From Corynebacterium breve (GTDB taxonomy: Bacteria > Actinomycetota > Actinomycetes > Mycobacteriales > Mycobacteriaceae), in contig NZ_CP126969.1 in NCBI RefSeq assembly GCF_030252165.1, positions 1,674,001-1,738,000 of the forward strand: a stretch of DNA of 64,000 nucleotides, in the 5' to 3' direction. Below the pieces are notes generated by a model. The model was not told the origin of the DNA, ran no database searches, and was given only the letters and a program-made list of their open reading frames with translations. This document shows positions 18,866 to 27,762 of this stretch, in pieces. Each line of letters begins with the position of its first letter. Positions within the stretch are counted from its first letter, which is position 1. Position numbers and translations under genes: made by a program.

Positions 18866-19891
18866 ATGTCTCGACTCCCCTTGTCACTCATTGATTTCTG
18901 CATGATCTACGACGGCGAAACAGCCGGCGAGTCCATGCAACGATCGGTCGAACTGGCGCAGAAGGCGGAGCGCTTGGGGTACTCCCGCATCTGGTACTCC
19001 GAGCACCACAACATGCCGACGATTGCATCGTCCTCGCCAGCCGTACTCATTGCGCATATCGGCGCGCGAACCGAGAAGATTCGCCTTGGTGCCGGCGGCG
19101 TTATGCTGCCCAACCACTCCCCCTACGTGATCGCGGAGCAGTTTGGCACCCTCGGAGAGCTTTATCCTGACCGTATCGACTTGGGGCTCGGCCGCGCTCC
19201 CGGCACGGACCAGAACACGCTGGGGCGTGCTTTGCGACGAGACCCCCGCGCCGCCGAAAACTTTCCCAACGACGTTGTCGAGTTGCACGGGTACTTCACG
19301 GGTCGACCGACCGTTCCGGGCGTGACCGCGGTGCCGGGCGTGGGCGTCAAGATGCCGTTGTATATCCTCGGCTCTTCGATGTTTGGCGCGTCGCTGGCCG
19401 CAAAGCTTGGGCTTCCATACTCCTTTGCTTCCCACTTCGCCCCCGCGCACCTAGTACAGGCCACGACGTACTATCGGGAAAATTTCGAGCCATCGGAAGT
19501 ACTGTCCGAGCCGTATGTGATCGCGGCGGTCAATGTCACCGCTGCCGACACCCGCGAGGAAGCCCAGGAGCAGTTCGAGGGCGTCTGCCGTTCTCGCGTC
19601 AAGCGCAAGATCAGCCCTGGCGGTCGCACGCTTACCGACGAACAGCTGGACCAGGTGGTCAACTCCTACCAGGGTCAGCAAATCATCGAGATGTTGAAAT
19701 TCACCGCAGTGGGAACCGGCACGGATGTGGTGGAGTATCTGGAGCAGTTTGCCACCATGGCGCAAGCGGACGAGCTCATGATCTCACTGCAGGGCCGGAC
19801 CAACGCCGAAGCCCAACGATCCATGGAGATCTTGGCCGATGCATGGGAGCTTGACCCGAATGCCCCCGCCGGGGCTCCCGGCTCCTTCTAG
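18866..19891 (+). CDS. Luciferase-like monooxygenase (LLM class)
   Basis: This flavin-dependent oxidoreductase-like protein of 341 residues has the bacterial-luciferase TIM-barrel signatures RIWYSEHHNMP near residue 40, GAGGVMLPNHSPYVIAEQFGTL near 75 and DLGLGRAPGTD near 110. It belongs to the MsnO8-type LLM subfamily, whose true substrates are mostly unknown. I chose ATG 18866 because GGAAGG precedes it. It is followed by a strong terminator. The annotation alkanal monooxygenase used for homologues is by similarity only. Confidence 0.88.
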   Translation: MSRLPLSLIDFCMIYDGETAGESMQRSVELAQKAERLGYSRIWYSEHHNMPTIASSSPAVLIAHIGARTEKIRLGAGGVMLPNHSPYVIAEQFGTLGELYPDRIDLGLGRAPGTDQNTLGRALRRDPRAAENFPNDVVELHGYFTGRPTVPGVTAVPGVGVKMPLYILGSSMFGASLAAKLGLPYSFASHFAPAHLVQATTYYRENFEPSEVLSEPYVIAAVNVTAADTREEAQEQFEGVCRSRVKRKISPGGRTLTDEQLDQVVNSYQGQQIIEMLKFTAVGTGTDVVEYLEQFATMAQADELMISLQGRTNAEAQRSMEILADAWELDPNAPAGAPGSF

Positions 19892-19919
19892 CGCTTTGGG
19901 TTAATAGCTCACCCATCGA

Positions 19920-19948
19920 CCCCGCCTCTCAGTGGAGGCGGGGTTTTG
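19920..19948 (+). terminator. Rho-independent terminator
   Basis: The perfect 9-bp stem CCCCGCCTC / GAGGCGGGG with a 6-base loop is followed by TTTT. It ends the luciferase-like monooxygenase transcript. Confidence 0.9.
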
Positions 19949-20342
19949 TCGTTCGCAGATGAAGAGGCAATACAATGTCTCTCAGAATTGGCGATACATT
20001 TGCTTTGCCCACGAAGTATTTTGGCGACACTTAGTATCTATACCCCCATCTACCCCCTTGAATTTCATTCGATTTCCGTTCCTGATCTTTACCTTCCCGT
20101 ATAGTGAGAAAAGTCACGTCTGTAACCTGCGCTTTTACAAACATGGAAACCATTAAAAGTATATACAAGCTATTTTTGCCGTCCCCCAGCCCCGCTCATG
20201 CAGTTTTTCATTTCATGCCTGGCGCACATGCATGTACAATCAGTGTCGAATAGATAACGCGGAAACCATTTCCGTGTTGCTTTATTCACACCAGAGATTA
20301 AGAGAAATAGCCACCTTACGCTTTACCCAGAGAAGAGAAAAC
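19949..20342. promoter_or_regulatory. AT-rich non-coding region upstream of the first GntR gene
   Basis: These 394 bases are clearly more AT-rich than the neighbouring genes and mark the left edge of the phosphonate cluster. I see no convincing gene; the longest frame (19932-20156) has an unlikely composition. It contains GTATATACAAGC at 20159-20170, which holds the GT-N-TA-N-AC pattern of HutC-type GntR operators and resembles the TANACAAG sites upstream of phnD, the FAD oxidoreductase and the second GntR gene. Confidence 0.5.
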
Positions 20343-21119
20343 ATGTCGACGTTGAGGCCCCCTCAGCAACATGAAGAGATTGCAGAGTTTATCCGCCAGG
20401 AGATCTTTTCCGGCCACTTTAAGGCCGGCGATCCGCTACCTTCTGAGGCCGAACTTTGTAAGCAATTCGATTCATCGCGTGGACCCGTACGCCAGGCGAT
20501 GTCTACCCTCCGCGCCGAAGGCCTGATTTCATCGGGTCGCGGCCGCCGATCAATCGTGCTAGATAACACACGCACTGAGTCTTTCGATGCCGTGTTCTCG
20601 GTCAGTGCTTGGCTAGGTGCTCTCGGCAAAGAACCGGGACAGCGCACCTTGTGGGTGGCGCGTCAGCCAGCGTCAAGCGAGATCGCGGAAGCGCTCGAGA
20701 TTACCGAAGGCGATCCAATTTTCTCCGTGCATCGCGTTCGCTCCGCTGATGGCGTCCCGTGCTTGGTCGAACGGATGCACTTTCCAAGCGAAGTTGGTCG
20801 CCTGATCATGGACTTTGATACCGACTCTGGCTCCCTGCACCGTCACCTGCTGCGCGCCGGCGTCGACTTTAATAACGTCTCCCGCGTATTGACTGCAATT
20901 CCGGCAAACGAAGAAGATGCCAAGGCGCTCAAGGTGGAGGAAGGCTTCCCGCTGTTCCGTATGACCCTGCGATCGTACACCCATGCCGGTGAAGTCATCG
21001 AATACGCCGACTACCGCTACCGTGCGGATCAGATCCGTTTAGGCATGAACAACGTACGAGGTTCTTCCTCCCCACTCTGGGTAGAAATTCCTGACCAGTG
21101 GGAAGATAACCCCTCTTAA
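20343..21119 (+). CDS. GntR family regulator with UTRA domain
   Basis: This 258-residue repressor-type protein has an N-terminal winged helix (residues 10-75, with LPSEAELCKQF and RGPVRQAMSTLRAEGLI) and a C-terminal UTRA ligand-binding domain of the HutC/PhnF type. It is clearly paralogous to the regulator at 27763-28551. The start at 20343 has GAGAAGAG upstream; the open frame extends further without similarity. Its stop overlaps that of the convergent alcohol dehydrogenase by 4 bases. It probably controls the phosphonate genes in response to a phosphonate or breakdown product. Confidence 0.88.
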   Translation: MSTLRPPQQHEEIAEFIRQEIFSGHFKAGDPLPSEAELCKQFDSSRGPVRQAMSTLRAEGLISSGRGRRSIVLDNTRTESFDAVFSVSAWLGALGKEPGQRTLWVARQPASSEIAEALEITEGDPIFSVHRVRSADGVPCLVERMHFPSEVGRLIMDFDTDSGSLHRHLLRAGVDFNNVSRVLTAIPANEEDAKALKVEEGFPLFRMTLRSYTHAGEVIEYADYRYRADQIRLGMNNVRGSSSPLWVEIPDQWEDNPS

Positions 21120-22120
21120 GGGACAACGATCGTCCGCATCGCGCCGTCAGGGTGCGCGAAAGCGATAGGTAGGTCTGCCAGAGGGATCGGCCCCCCAAGG
21201 ATGCGCCCCCACGGCAAGACACTGCCGAAGGTGACAAGGAAGTCCACGGCTTGCTTGATGTGCCGAGGCTCGTAGTTGTGCACTCCCGTAATCGTGCGCC
21301 AACCGCGCACCAGCCACTCGGGGTCGAGGTTGATCGGCTTCGTCGGTGTAACACTGCCAGCCAGCACAGCAATCCCGCCGACCTTGAGCGCCGCAACGCT
21401 ATCAATAACGCCTTGACGCGCGCCGGAAAGCTCTAGGACCACGTCGACTTTCACGTCGCCCACAGTACGGACAAGCCGATCCACTACCCCGTGCGCAATG
21501 CTTGACGACGACTCATTCGGATCACACCCAATAACCTCAGCTGCACCGTGGCCACGCGCGGCGGCGCAAGCGATGAGGCCGAGCATGCCGACCCCATTGA
21601 CCAGGACGGTTTTGCCGGAAAGGTCCCCCGCTGCCTCGATAACCGCCATGACCGTGGCCACGGCGCAACCAGCGGTGGAGGCGGCACCATCGGAGACAGA
21701 ATCCGGCACCTCCACTACCTCTTGCCCAGCAACAACATGGATGTGGCTGGCATAGGTTCCAGACAACGGCCACGGCGAGGAATATTCTTCGTGCCCGGCC
21801 TTCATCACCGTCGTGCACTTCGCCGTCAGCCCCCGGGTGCACATTGCACAGGTACCGCACACCGCAGTGACCGAAAAGACCACGCGAGTACCTACAGGGA
21901 CAGTTGCTCGTCGAGAAGCGACAACGACGCCAACACCTTCGTGCCCGAGGATGGATGGACATGGACTCGAGCGTCGCCCCTCCACCGTGTGGCGATCAGA
22001 CCCGCAAATCGTCGCGGCCGTGAGCTCGACGAGGAGCTCGTCGGTGTTCAGCTCGGGTAGCGGAATGTCGATCAGTGTGAAGTCCAAACCTCCCTGCCAC
22101 AGCTGCGCGCGTGCAGTCAT
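21116..22120 (-). CDS. Zinc alcohol dehydrogenase, phosphonate-cluster type (HpnZ-like)
   Basis: This 334-residue medium-chain dehydrogenase has the catalytic zinc residues in ICGSDRH (near residue 39) and LGHEGVG (near 60), the structural zinc cluster CGTCAMCTRGLTAKC (near 92) and the Rossmann region VNGVGMLGLIA. Its place in the operon and its sequence fit the family annotated as phosphonate-catabolism-associated alcohol dehydrogenase. It could act on acetaldehyde, phosphonoacetaldehyde or a hydroxy precursor. It is translationally coupled (ATGA) to the phosphonatase gene upstream. Confidence 0.85.
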   Translation of the reverse strand: MTARAQLWQGGLDFTLIDIPLPELNTDELLVELTAATICGSDRHTVEGRRSSPCPSILGHEGVGVVVASRRATVPVGTRVVFSVTAVCGTCAMCTRGLTAKCTTVMKAGHEEYSSPWPLSGTYASHIHVVAGQEVVEVPDSVSDGAASTAGCAVATVMAVIEAAGDLSGKTVLVNGVGMLGLIACAAARGHGAAEVIGCDPNESSSSIAHGVVDRLVRTVGDVKVDVVLELSGARQGVIDSVAALKVGGIAVLAGSVTPTKPINLDPEWLVRGWRTITGVHNYEPRHIKQAVDFLVTFGSVLPWGRILGGPIPLADLPIAFAHPDGAMRTIVVP

Positions 22121-22791
22121 TCGCTCATCACTTCGTGAGCTGGCAGTTCGGCAATAGATGGAAGCACGATATCGGCCCCGAGGTCCGCGAAATTCTCGCT
22201 AGTGAGATGCCCAGTAAGAACCCCGACTGACGTGACTCCAGCACGTCGCGCCGACTCGATGTCAGCTGCTGTGTCACCCGCGCTGATGACATCCGCGGGG
22301 TCGGTGATGCCCGTCTGGCGCATGACGTCTTGAATCATAAACGGCTCAGGACGGCCCATGGACACTTCGTCGCCCGTGCATGAAGCGTCGATGGTCGTGC
22401 CGACCTCCCAGCCCATCGCGCCGAGGATAATATCGGCGATCTCCCGAGAGAATCCTGTGGTCAGCGCGACTTTCACGCCACGATTGCGCAATCCGCGCAG
22501 CGCGTCTTCGACACCATGCAGCGGCACCGGCGGGTTCTCGGTGTAGGTGCGGCGAAGCTCCGCACGGAACCATTCCCATGCCTTATCGACGACCTCATCG
22601 GTTGCCTCTACTCCGCCGATCGTGAGAAGTTGGCCGATGGCGTACTTCTTCTCGGTGCCCATGTACTGCTGGAACTCGTCGTCGCTATAGCGGGCACCTT
22701 CGCGCTCAGTGGCTTCGCGAAGCACGCGGTAGACCTCGTCGCGATCGTCGATAGTTGTTCCTGCCATGTCAAAGATGGCTAGTTTCTTCAT
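22117..22791 (-). CDS. phnX: Phosphonatase-like HAD hydrolase
   Basis: This 224-residue HAD-superfamily enzyme is close to phosphonoacetaldehyde hydrolase, which splits phosphonoacetaldehyde into acetaldehyde and phosphate. Motif I is FDMAGTTIDD (nucleophile Asp8), followed by motif II TTGFSR and motif IV SAGDTAADIESA. MGTEK near residue 44 aligns with the canonical MGLLK motif, whose Lys forms the Schiff base, so Lys48 is the candidate. I chose ATG 22789-22791 with GAAAGG upstream. It belongs to the PhnX-like subfamily rather than the classical one, and its activity is inferred from context. Confidence 0.82.
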   Translation of the reverse strand: MKKLAIFDMAGTTIDDRDEVYRVLREATEREGARYSDDEFQQYMGTEKKYAIGQLLTIGGVEATDEVVDKAWEWFRAELRRTYTENPPVPLHGVEDALRGLRNRGVKVALTTGFSREIADIILGAMGWEVGTTIDASCTGDEVSMGRPEPFMIQDVMRQTGITDPADVISAGDTAADIESARRAGVTSVGVLTGHLTSENFADLGADIVLPSIAELPAHEVMSE

Positions 22792-22813
22792 TGGTTTTAG
22801 CCTTTCGGGCTGG

Positions 22814-24487
22814 TTAGCGGATAGTTTTGCGAAGCCACATGGAGATGCCTTCGACAACAAGGACCACGGCGACCATCAGAATCAGGATCATCGTGACCAC
22901 ATCGAATTGGTTGATGCGCGATGCGTTGAGAAGGAGGAACCCGATACCGCCGGCGCCGACAACACCGAGCAGCGTTGCCGAACGGATATTGGTATCCAGC
23001 AGGTACATCGTGTGCGCAATAAACGCCGGAGCTGCTTGGCGCACCGTGGCAGAGAAGAACACCTGGGGCCCCGTGGCGCCCGCTGTCCGGATCGCCTCTT
23101 GGACTTCCACGTCAGTCTCTTCGAGCGAATCTGCAACAAGCTTGGACAACAGGCCGACGGCACCCACTGAGAGCGCCAAGGTGCCTGCAACTCCACCGAG
23201 GCCAGAAATCACCACGAAGATGATCGCCAAGATGAGCTCGGGGATACCGCGAACAACAACAATGAATCCGCGGAAGAACTGATGCACGTACTTGTTGGAA
23301 ACAACGTTGCGCGCAGCGAGCACACCTACGGGGATGGCGATGACTGCGCCGATGAGAGTCGCGGCAAGAGCAATTTGGATCGTGACCACCAGCTGTTCCA
23401 GCATCGTGTCAAGCGCTCCCCCGGTAGATGGAGGGAAGAACAGCCCCAAGGTCTGAGGCAGGTTGAGCAAGCCCGTGGCCAGTGCCTTACCGTCGATGTT
23501 GACTTCCCAGAACGCCCAGATGGTCAACACGATCAGGAGCACGACAACACCGAAACGGTTGAGGCGGTTCTTCGACCACGGTGGTGTGAGGACGACGTCG
23601 TTAGCGCCAGTCTGACGATCTTTGTTCAGTGCCCGATCAACCCACGTTCCGCCCTGAACGCTGCCACCGCTGCCGCGCATGATGGCGGCGCGTGTAGCTC
23701 CCGAAATCATCTCGATCACGATGCACAGCGCCAAAACGATAAGTGCCAGGGCCATGCCACGCTGATAGTCAAGGACTCGGAGTGATTCCGAAATGGCCAG
23801 GCCGATGCCGCCCACGCCCACGTAGCCCAACAGGACCGAGGTGCGCAGGTTGATATCAAAGCGGTGGAGCGCAGTGGCGATCATCTGTGGGAGGAGGACC
23901 TGCGGAATCGAGGCCCACACCTGCTGGCGACGCGTGCCACCAGCTGATTCGATGGATTCGCGCGGGCCGTCGTCAAGCTCTTCGATTGCGTCCGCGTAGA
24001 GCTTCGCAATCATTCCGACGGAGTGAATGCCCATCGCCAAGATGCCCGCGGTTGCGCCGAGACCGAACATGCGCAGGAACACAATCGCCAGGACGAGGTC
24101 TGGAATGGCGCGAGCCAGCACGGTCAGCGCACGCCCGGTGAGCTGCGCCGTTTTGCTTGACGACGTCGGGCGCGCCGACATCAGAGCCACAGGGATCGAC
24201 AGAACTACCGCCAACAGGGTCGAAAGGAAAACGATGGCCAGGGTCTCAAGGATAAGGCCGATGGTCTCACCTACGGGTGGGAAGTCTAGCGGGAACATAC
24301 GCCCCACGAAGTTCACGGCGTTGTCAAAGGAATTGGCAATCGTCGCAAAGTTGATGCCAAGCTCGGAGATCGACCAAGCACCGCCGACGACAAGAGCAAT
24401 TCCGACGATCAGCGCCGCGATGTTGTTCGCGCTCGTTTTTGGACGCGCCGGGGCCTGGATGTCACGAGGTTCAAGTGTCGTGGTCAT
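22814..24487 (-). CDS. phnE: Phosphonate ABC permease, fused PhnE1-PhnE2
   Basis: This 557-residue membrane protein has two homologous permease halves (about residues 20-270 and 300-557). Each carries a coupling loop of the EAA type: ESIESAGGTRRQQVWASIPQ in the first and QEAIRTAGATGPQVFFSATV in the second. Single-domain PhnE proteins are about 270 residues, so this is an in-frame fusion that replaces the homodimer. It directly follows phnC with no gap. It imports phosphonates with PhnC and PhnD. Confidence 0.93.
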   Translation of the reverse strand: MTTTLEPRDIQAPARPKTSANNIAALIVGIALVVGGAWSISELGINFATIANSFDNAVNFVGRMFPLDFPPVGETIGLILETLAIVFLSTLLAVVLSIPVALMSARPTSSSKTAQLTGRALTVLARAIPDLVLAIVFLRMFGLGATAGILAMGIHSVGMIAKLYADAIEELDDGPRESIESAGGTRRQQVWASIPQVLLPQMIATALHRFDINLRTSVLLGYVGVGGIGLAISESLRVLDYQRGMALALIVLALCIVIEMISGATRAAIMRGSGGSVQGGTWVDRALNKDRQTGANDVVLTPPWSKNRLNRFGVVVLLIVLTIWAFWEVNIDGKALATGLLNLPQTLGLFFPPSTGGALDTMLEQLVVTIQIALAATLIGAVIAIPVGVLAARNVVSNKYVHQFFRGFIVVVRGIPELILAIIFVVISGLGGVAGTLALSVGAVGLLSKLVADSLEETDVEVQEAIRTAGATGPQVFFSATVRQAAPAFIAHTMYLLDTNIRSATLLGVVGAGGIGFLLLNASRINQFDVVTMILILMVAVVLVVEGISMWLRKTIR

Positions 24488-25309
24488 TTATGAATGCACG
24501 TCCTCATCTTCGTTGAGTGGCATTCCCGAGACCGACGAGTAGATTTCCGAAGCCTCTGCGGCGGAAAGCCCCGCGGTTTCTCGGTCGAGGACAATCTGTC
24601 CGCTGCGCAGGCCAATGATGCGATCCGCGAAATCGATCGCTAGCTGCACCTGGTGCAAGGACGAGATGACGGTGAGGTTGTCTTCCTCGGAGATCTGCTT
24701 CAGCAGGTTCATCACGTCGTTGGACGACACTGGGTCGAGAGAGGCGACCGGCTCGTCGGCAAGCAAAACTTTGGGGTGCTGCATCAAAGCGCGAGCGATT
24801 GCGACGCGCTGCTGCTGACCACCCGACAGGGTGTCCGCGCGCTGGTACGCGCGATCAGCAAGACCCACGCGGTCAAGCTTTTCCAGAGCTTCGCGACGAA
24901 CCTCTTTCGGGTACATCATCAGAGAAAGACGCGGCCCCTTGAGGCTGCCAAGGCGGCCGGTGCAGACGTTTTCCAACACCGACATGGGCCCGATCAGGTT
25001 GAAGGACTGGAAGATGACACCCACATCGCGGCGCAGCTCTCGCATCTCCTTGTTGTTCAGTTCTGGAACGTTCTTACCAAGCACGCGGATCTCGCCGGTG
25101 GTCGGCATGTGGAGGCCGTTGATGTGGCGGAGAAGGGTGGATTTGCCTGAGCCGGAAAGACCCAGGAGAACGGTGATTGCTCCCGTTTTGAATCCGACGG
25201 TGATGTCGTCAAGGCCGAGGACTCCCCCGCCAAAGTCCTTGGTTACATGGTCGAGTTGTACAGCGTAAATCTCATCGACTTCGGCCTGAAATTCTGCAGA
25301 AGCATTCAT
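24488..25309 (-). CDS. phnC: Phosphonate ABC transporter ATPase
   Basis: This 273-residue ATPase energises PhnE. Walker A is GLSGSGKST (near residue 49), the signature LSGGQQQRV (near 160), Walker B VLLADEPVASLDP and the switch His in SSLHQ. VIFQSFNLIGPMSVLENV is typical of PhnC. The stop codon abuts the phnE start, and it begins 18 bases after phnD, so phnDCE is one transcript. Confidence 0.95.
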   Translation of the reverse strand: MNASAEFQAEVDEIYAVQLDHVTKDFGGGVLGLDDITVGFKTGAITVLLGLSGSGKSTLLRHINGLHMPTTGEIRVLGKNVPELNNKEMRELRRDVGVIFQSFNLIGPMSVLENVCTGRLGSLKGPRLSLMMYPKEVRREALEKLDRVGLADRAYQRADTLSGGQQQRVAIARALMQHPKVLLADEPVASLDPVSSNDVMNLLKQISEEDNLTVISSLHQVQLAIDFADRIIGLRSGQIVLDRETAGLSAAEASEIYSSVSGMPLNEDEDVHS

Positions 25310-25327
25310 CGTTGCTCAAATCCTCTC

Positions 25328-26263
25328 TTAGCCGACGTTCTGACAAGCGTCAGCTTCGGTGACCTTGCAGATGTCTCGGATCGCGTCAAAGTCCGCGTCG
25401 GTGACCTCCACGTAGCCGTACTCGATTTCTTCTGGCAGGACGCAGTCTTCCTCAGACTCGCAGATGCCGGCTTCAACCATTGCTGGCTTGTTGGCCTTTT
25501 CACGCAAGATGGTCATTATCTCGTTAGCCGTTTCTTCGCCCAGGGAGTCGAAGTTGATAGACAGCGGATCCTCGGTGATCGGGTCGGACTCCCAGACGGA
25601 CTTCAGCGCGCCTGGTTCAATTTGGCCGGACCCTTCGAGGGTGGTCAGCATCGTGTCGTGCGCGAATGCTACGTCGCAGGTGCCCGAATCAAGCGTTAGC
25701 AGCGACGCGTCATGCCCACCAGCGAGAACCTGCTCGAGGTCAGCGTCCATATCCAGGCCGGCGTCCATGATGCCCTTCATTGGCACGAGGTAACCGGAGG
25801 TAGAGGCCTGATCGACAAAGCACACCTTCTTGCCCTTCAGATCTTCAAGGCCCTTGATGTCTTCATTGTCGGCCTTGACTTAGGCCAAGGAGGTGTAGGC
25901 AGGTGCTTCGTCCTTGTCGTTGGTTGGGGAAGCTGCGGCTTCCATGTTGATGCCGGAATCCTTTGCGATCACGTAGGAGAACGGGCCGAAGGAAGCAACA
26001 TCGATCTGGCCGGCGCGCATGCCCTCGATCACTGCTGCGTAATCGGAAGCATTCTGGAACTCAACAGTTTTGCCGGTCTCTTTTTCCAGCAGCTTGGTCA
26101 AGTTTTCGAATGAGGACTCAAGGCTCGCGGAGGATTCCGATGGAACGGCGGCGAAGGTGATGGTGTCGCCGCCGGACGAATCGGAGCCACAGGCAACAAG
26201 GCCCAAGGCAGTCACGGTGGTGATGCCGGCGATTGCGCCAGCGCGGAAGAGGTTCAGGGACAT
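25328..26263 (-). pseudogene. phnD: Phosphonate-binding lipoprotein PhnD, interrupted by in-frame stop
   Basis: The gene encodes a periplasmic-type binding protein with a lipobox (LVAC, Cys25). The N-terminal part has the typical FEN-LTKLLEKETGK and DVASFGPFSYV segments. Codon 128 (25880-25882) is TAA. The same frame continues immediately with VKADNEDIKGLEDLKGKKV and runs to codon 312, preserving the whole second lobe including FVDQASTSGYLVPM. One base change (for example TAC, Tyr) would restore a 311-residue protein of normal length. As written, the import system lacks a functional receptor. It may be a recent mutation or an error. GAAAGG precedes the start. Confidence 0.85.
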
Positions 26264-26422
26264 GATGTCAGGCCTTTCACGGATGGTGGGATTGTCAGGT
26301 TCAAGGCTGATTCTGCACCATGTAATCCCACTTGTCTAGGCGAGTTGAATCTGTTCATATACAAGTAACCTTGTGTTCTCCTGATGTCTTTTTCAACGCA
26401 CGCTTGTCGACGACCGCTCCAG
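26264..26422 (-). promoter_or_regulatory. phnD promoter region with two candidate GntR operators
   Basis: The gap holds CTTGTCTAG at 26331-26339 and TATACAAGT at 26358-26366, two versions of the TANACAAG motif in opposite orientation, 68 and 95 bases before the phnD start. The same motif recurs upstream of the FAD oxidoreductase (27581-27590), the second GntR gene (27731-27739) and the first GntR gene (20162-20169). This is the expected placement for operators of the UTRA regulators. A copy of CTTRTCGACGA lies at 26403-26413. Confidence 0.55.
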
Positions 26423-27538
26423 TCAGAACCCCTCAACACTGCCACCGCGCAATGCCAGATCCGCAACACCAAACGACAACGTCATGCCGATACCCGAGGT
26501 CACGACCATAACCGTGGTCTTTTCATCTGGACGCTCCAGGACAAGGTTCGTCGTGGCAGAATCGGAGTAGCGACCAAGCCAGCGCTGCTTTACCCGAGGG
26601 GCTTCGATCCCCAATAGCGACGTAGCCCGATCCAAGAGCGTGGATGCCACGTCTTCTTCAATGAAAGGTTCCGGAGTGAGGCTGTAGGCGTGGGAATCAC
26701 CGATCAGGAGACCTGCATCGATACCAGTAACCATGAGATTTGCGATCATTGCCACCAGCTCCGGCTCGCGCTGGGCAAGCTCGGCGCGCAGTTCAGGAAC
26801 ACTTTCCATCGCCGCAAAACCGGCGTAGCGAGCCAGTGAGGTACCCGTGAGCATTCCAAACTCTGGGCCAAGTCGGCTGGGGCGCTCTATGAGGGACATC
26901 GCCAAGGTGCACACGCGCACACCGTGATCCTCCGCCAACCCCGGAAAGAGCCCCATGAGCTTGTATCCAGGGCAGGCAACCACATATCGAGCATCAAAGG
27001 CACCACGAACGGTCTCGACAACGCCATCACCGATGCCCGTGACCTGCGTGTTCCAGGTAAAATCGACACCTTCACCTCGTAGCCACTCCACGATACGTGG
27101 CGCGACTTCGCGTGGGTTGACGCGCACGTCCTGCGGTAAGTGTGCACCGCCGACGGCACCCAAGCCCGGATTGGCCAACGCATCCGCGATTTCCGCCGCC
27201 CCAACCAAACGAGCTTGATCTTCACCTCGATGGCTTGAAAACTCTCGCAGAACCTGCATCTCAACATCGGTCATGACGGGGATCCAGGTGCCGGATTCGG
27301 CGGCCCAAAATCCCACGTCATGGGCAGCTTCGAGCCACCCTCGCCTCGCCCGGGCAGCCACGGGCTGAATCAGATCAGCCTGGCCAGTAAAACAGGCGTG
27401 GCCAAAGTTTTGGATGGACGATTCAACGGGGCGATCCCCCGCCTCAATTACGTGCACCGTTTGCCCCTGCTTATGCGCAAGGTAGGCCGTAGCTAGGCCA
27501 AGGATTCCGGAGCCAACAACAATTAGGTCATGTGTCAT
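26423..27538 (-). CDS. FAD-dependent oxidoreductase of phosphonate clusters (TIGR03364-like)
   Basis: This DAO-superfamily flavoenzyme of 371 residues has the dinucleotide-binding VVGSGILGLATAYLA at residues 7-21 and the family motif SIQNFGHACFTGQ near 45. It matches the FAD oxidoreductase family found beside phnX-like and phnCDE genes. Members are proposed to oxidise 2-aminoethylphosphonate or its N-methyl form to phosphonoacetaldehyde, which would replace the PhnW transaminase that is absent here. ATG 27536-27538 begins the homologous region; the ribosome site is weak. A TANACAAG operator-like site lies 43 bases upstream. Confidence 0.83.
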   Translation of the reverse strand: MTHDLIVVGSGILGLATAYLAHKQGQTVHVIEAGDRPVESSIQNFGHACFTGQADLIQPVAARARRGWLEAAHDVGFWAAESGTWIPVMTDVEMQVLREFSSHRGEDQARLVGAAEIADALANPGLGAVGGAHLPQDVRVNPREVAPRIVEWLRGEGVDFTWNTQVTGIGDGVVETVRGAFDARYVVACPGYKLMGLFPGLAEDHGVRVCTLAMSLIERPSRLGPEFGMLTGTSLARYAGFAAMESVPELRAELAQREPELVAMIANLMVTGIDAGLLIGDSHAYSLTPEPFIEEDVASTLLDRATSLLGIEAPRVKQRWLGRYSDSATTNLVLERPDEKTTVMVVTSGIGMTLSFGVADLALRGGSVEGF

Positions 27539-27762
27539 GAGTTCATTGTGTCCCGCAAACCCCCACAGTTCCACACCTGCCTAGACAAGTTAACCCAATG
27601 TTCATCTTTTGTGGACAAGTCAATGCGGAAAGTGACCACAATATGGGGGACAGAGCGCGTTAATCGAGGGCGAAACACCATTCGCCAATGCGGCTGTGGC
27701 ACAATCTTGTTAAACACTGAGACGTCTCAACTAGACAAGCACCACGTGAAGATGAGGATGCC
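27539..27762. promoter_or_regulatory. Divergent promoter region with two CTAGACAAG sites
   Basis: This 224-base gap between the FAD oxidoreductase and the second GntR gene contains CCTAGACAAGTT at 27580-27591 and ACTAGACAAGC at 27730-27740. Each sits close to one of the divergent starts, and they share the 9-mer CTAGACAAG with the phnD promoter (reverse complement at 26331). Autoregulation of the GntR gene and control of the oxidoreductase are the likely meaning. Confidence 0.6.

Noticed and set aside
19932..20156. A 74-residue frame in the AT-rich gap before the first GntR gene
   Set aside because: It begins inside a terminator stem and its composition is unlike a protein.
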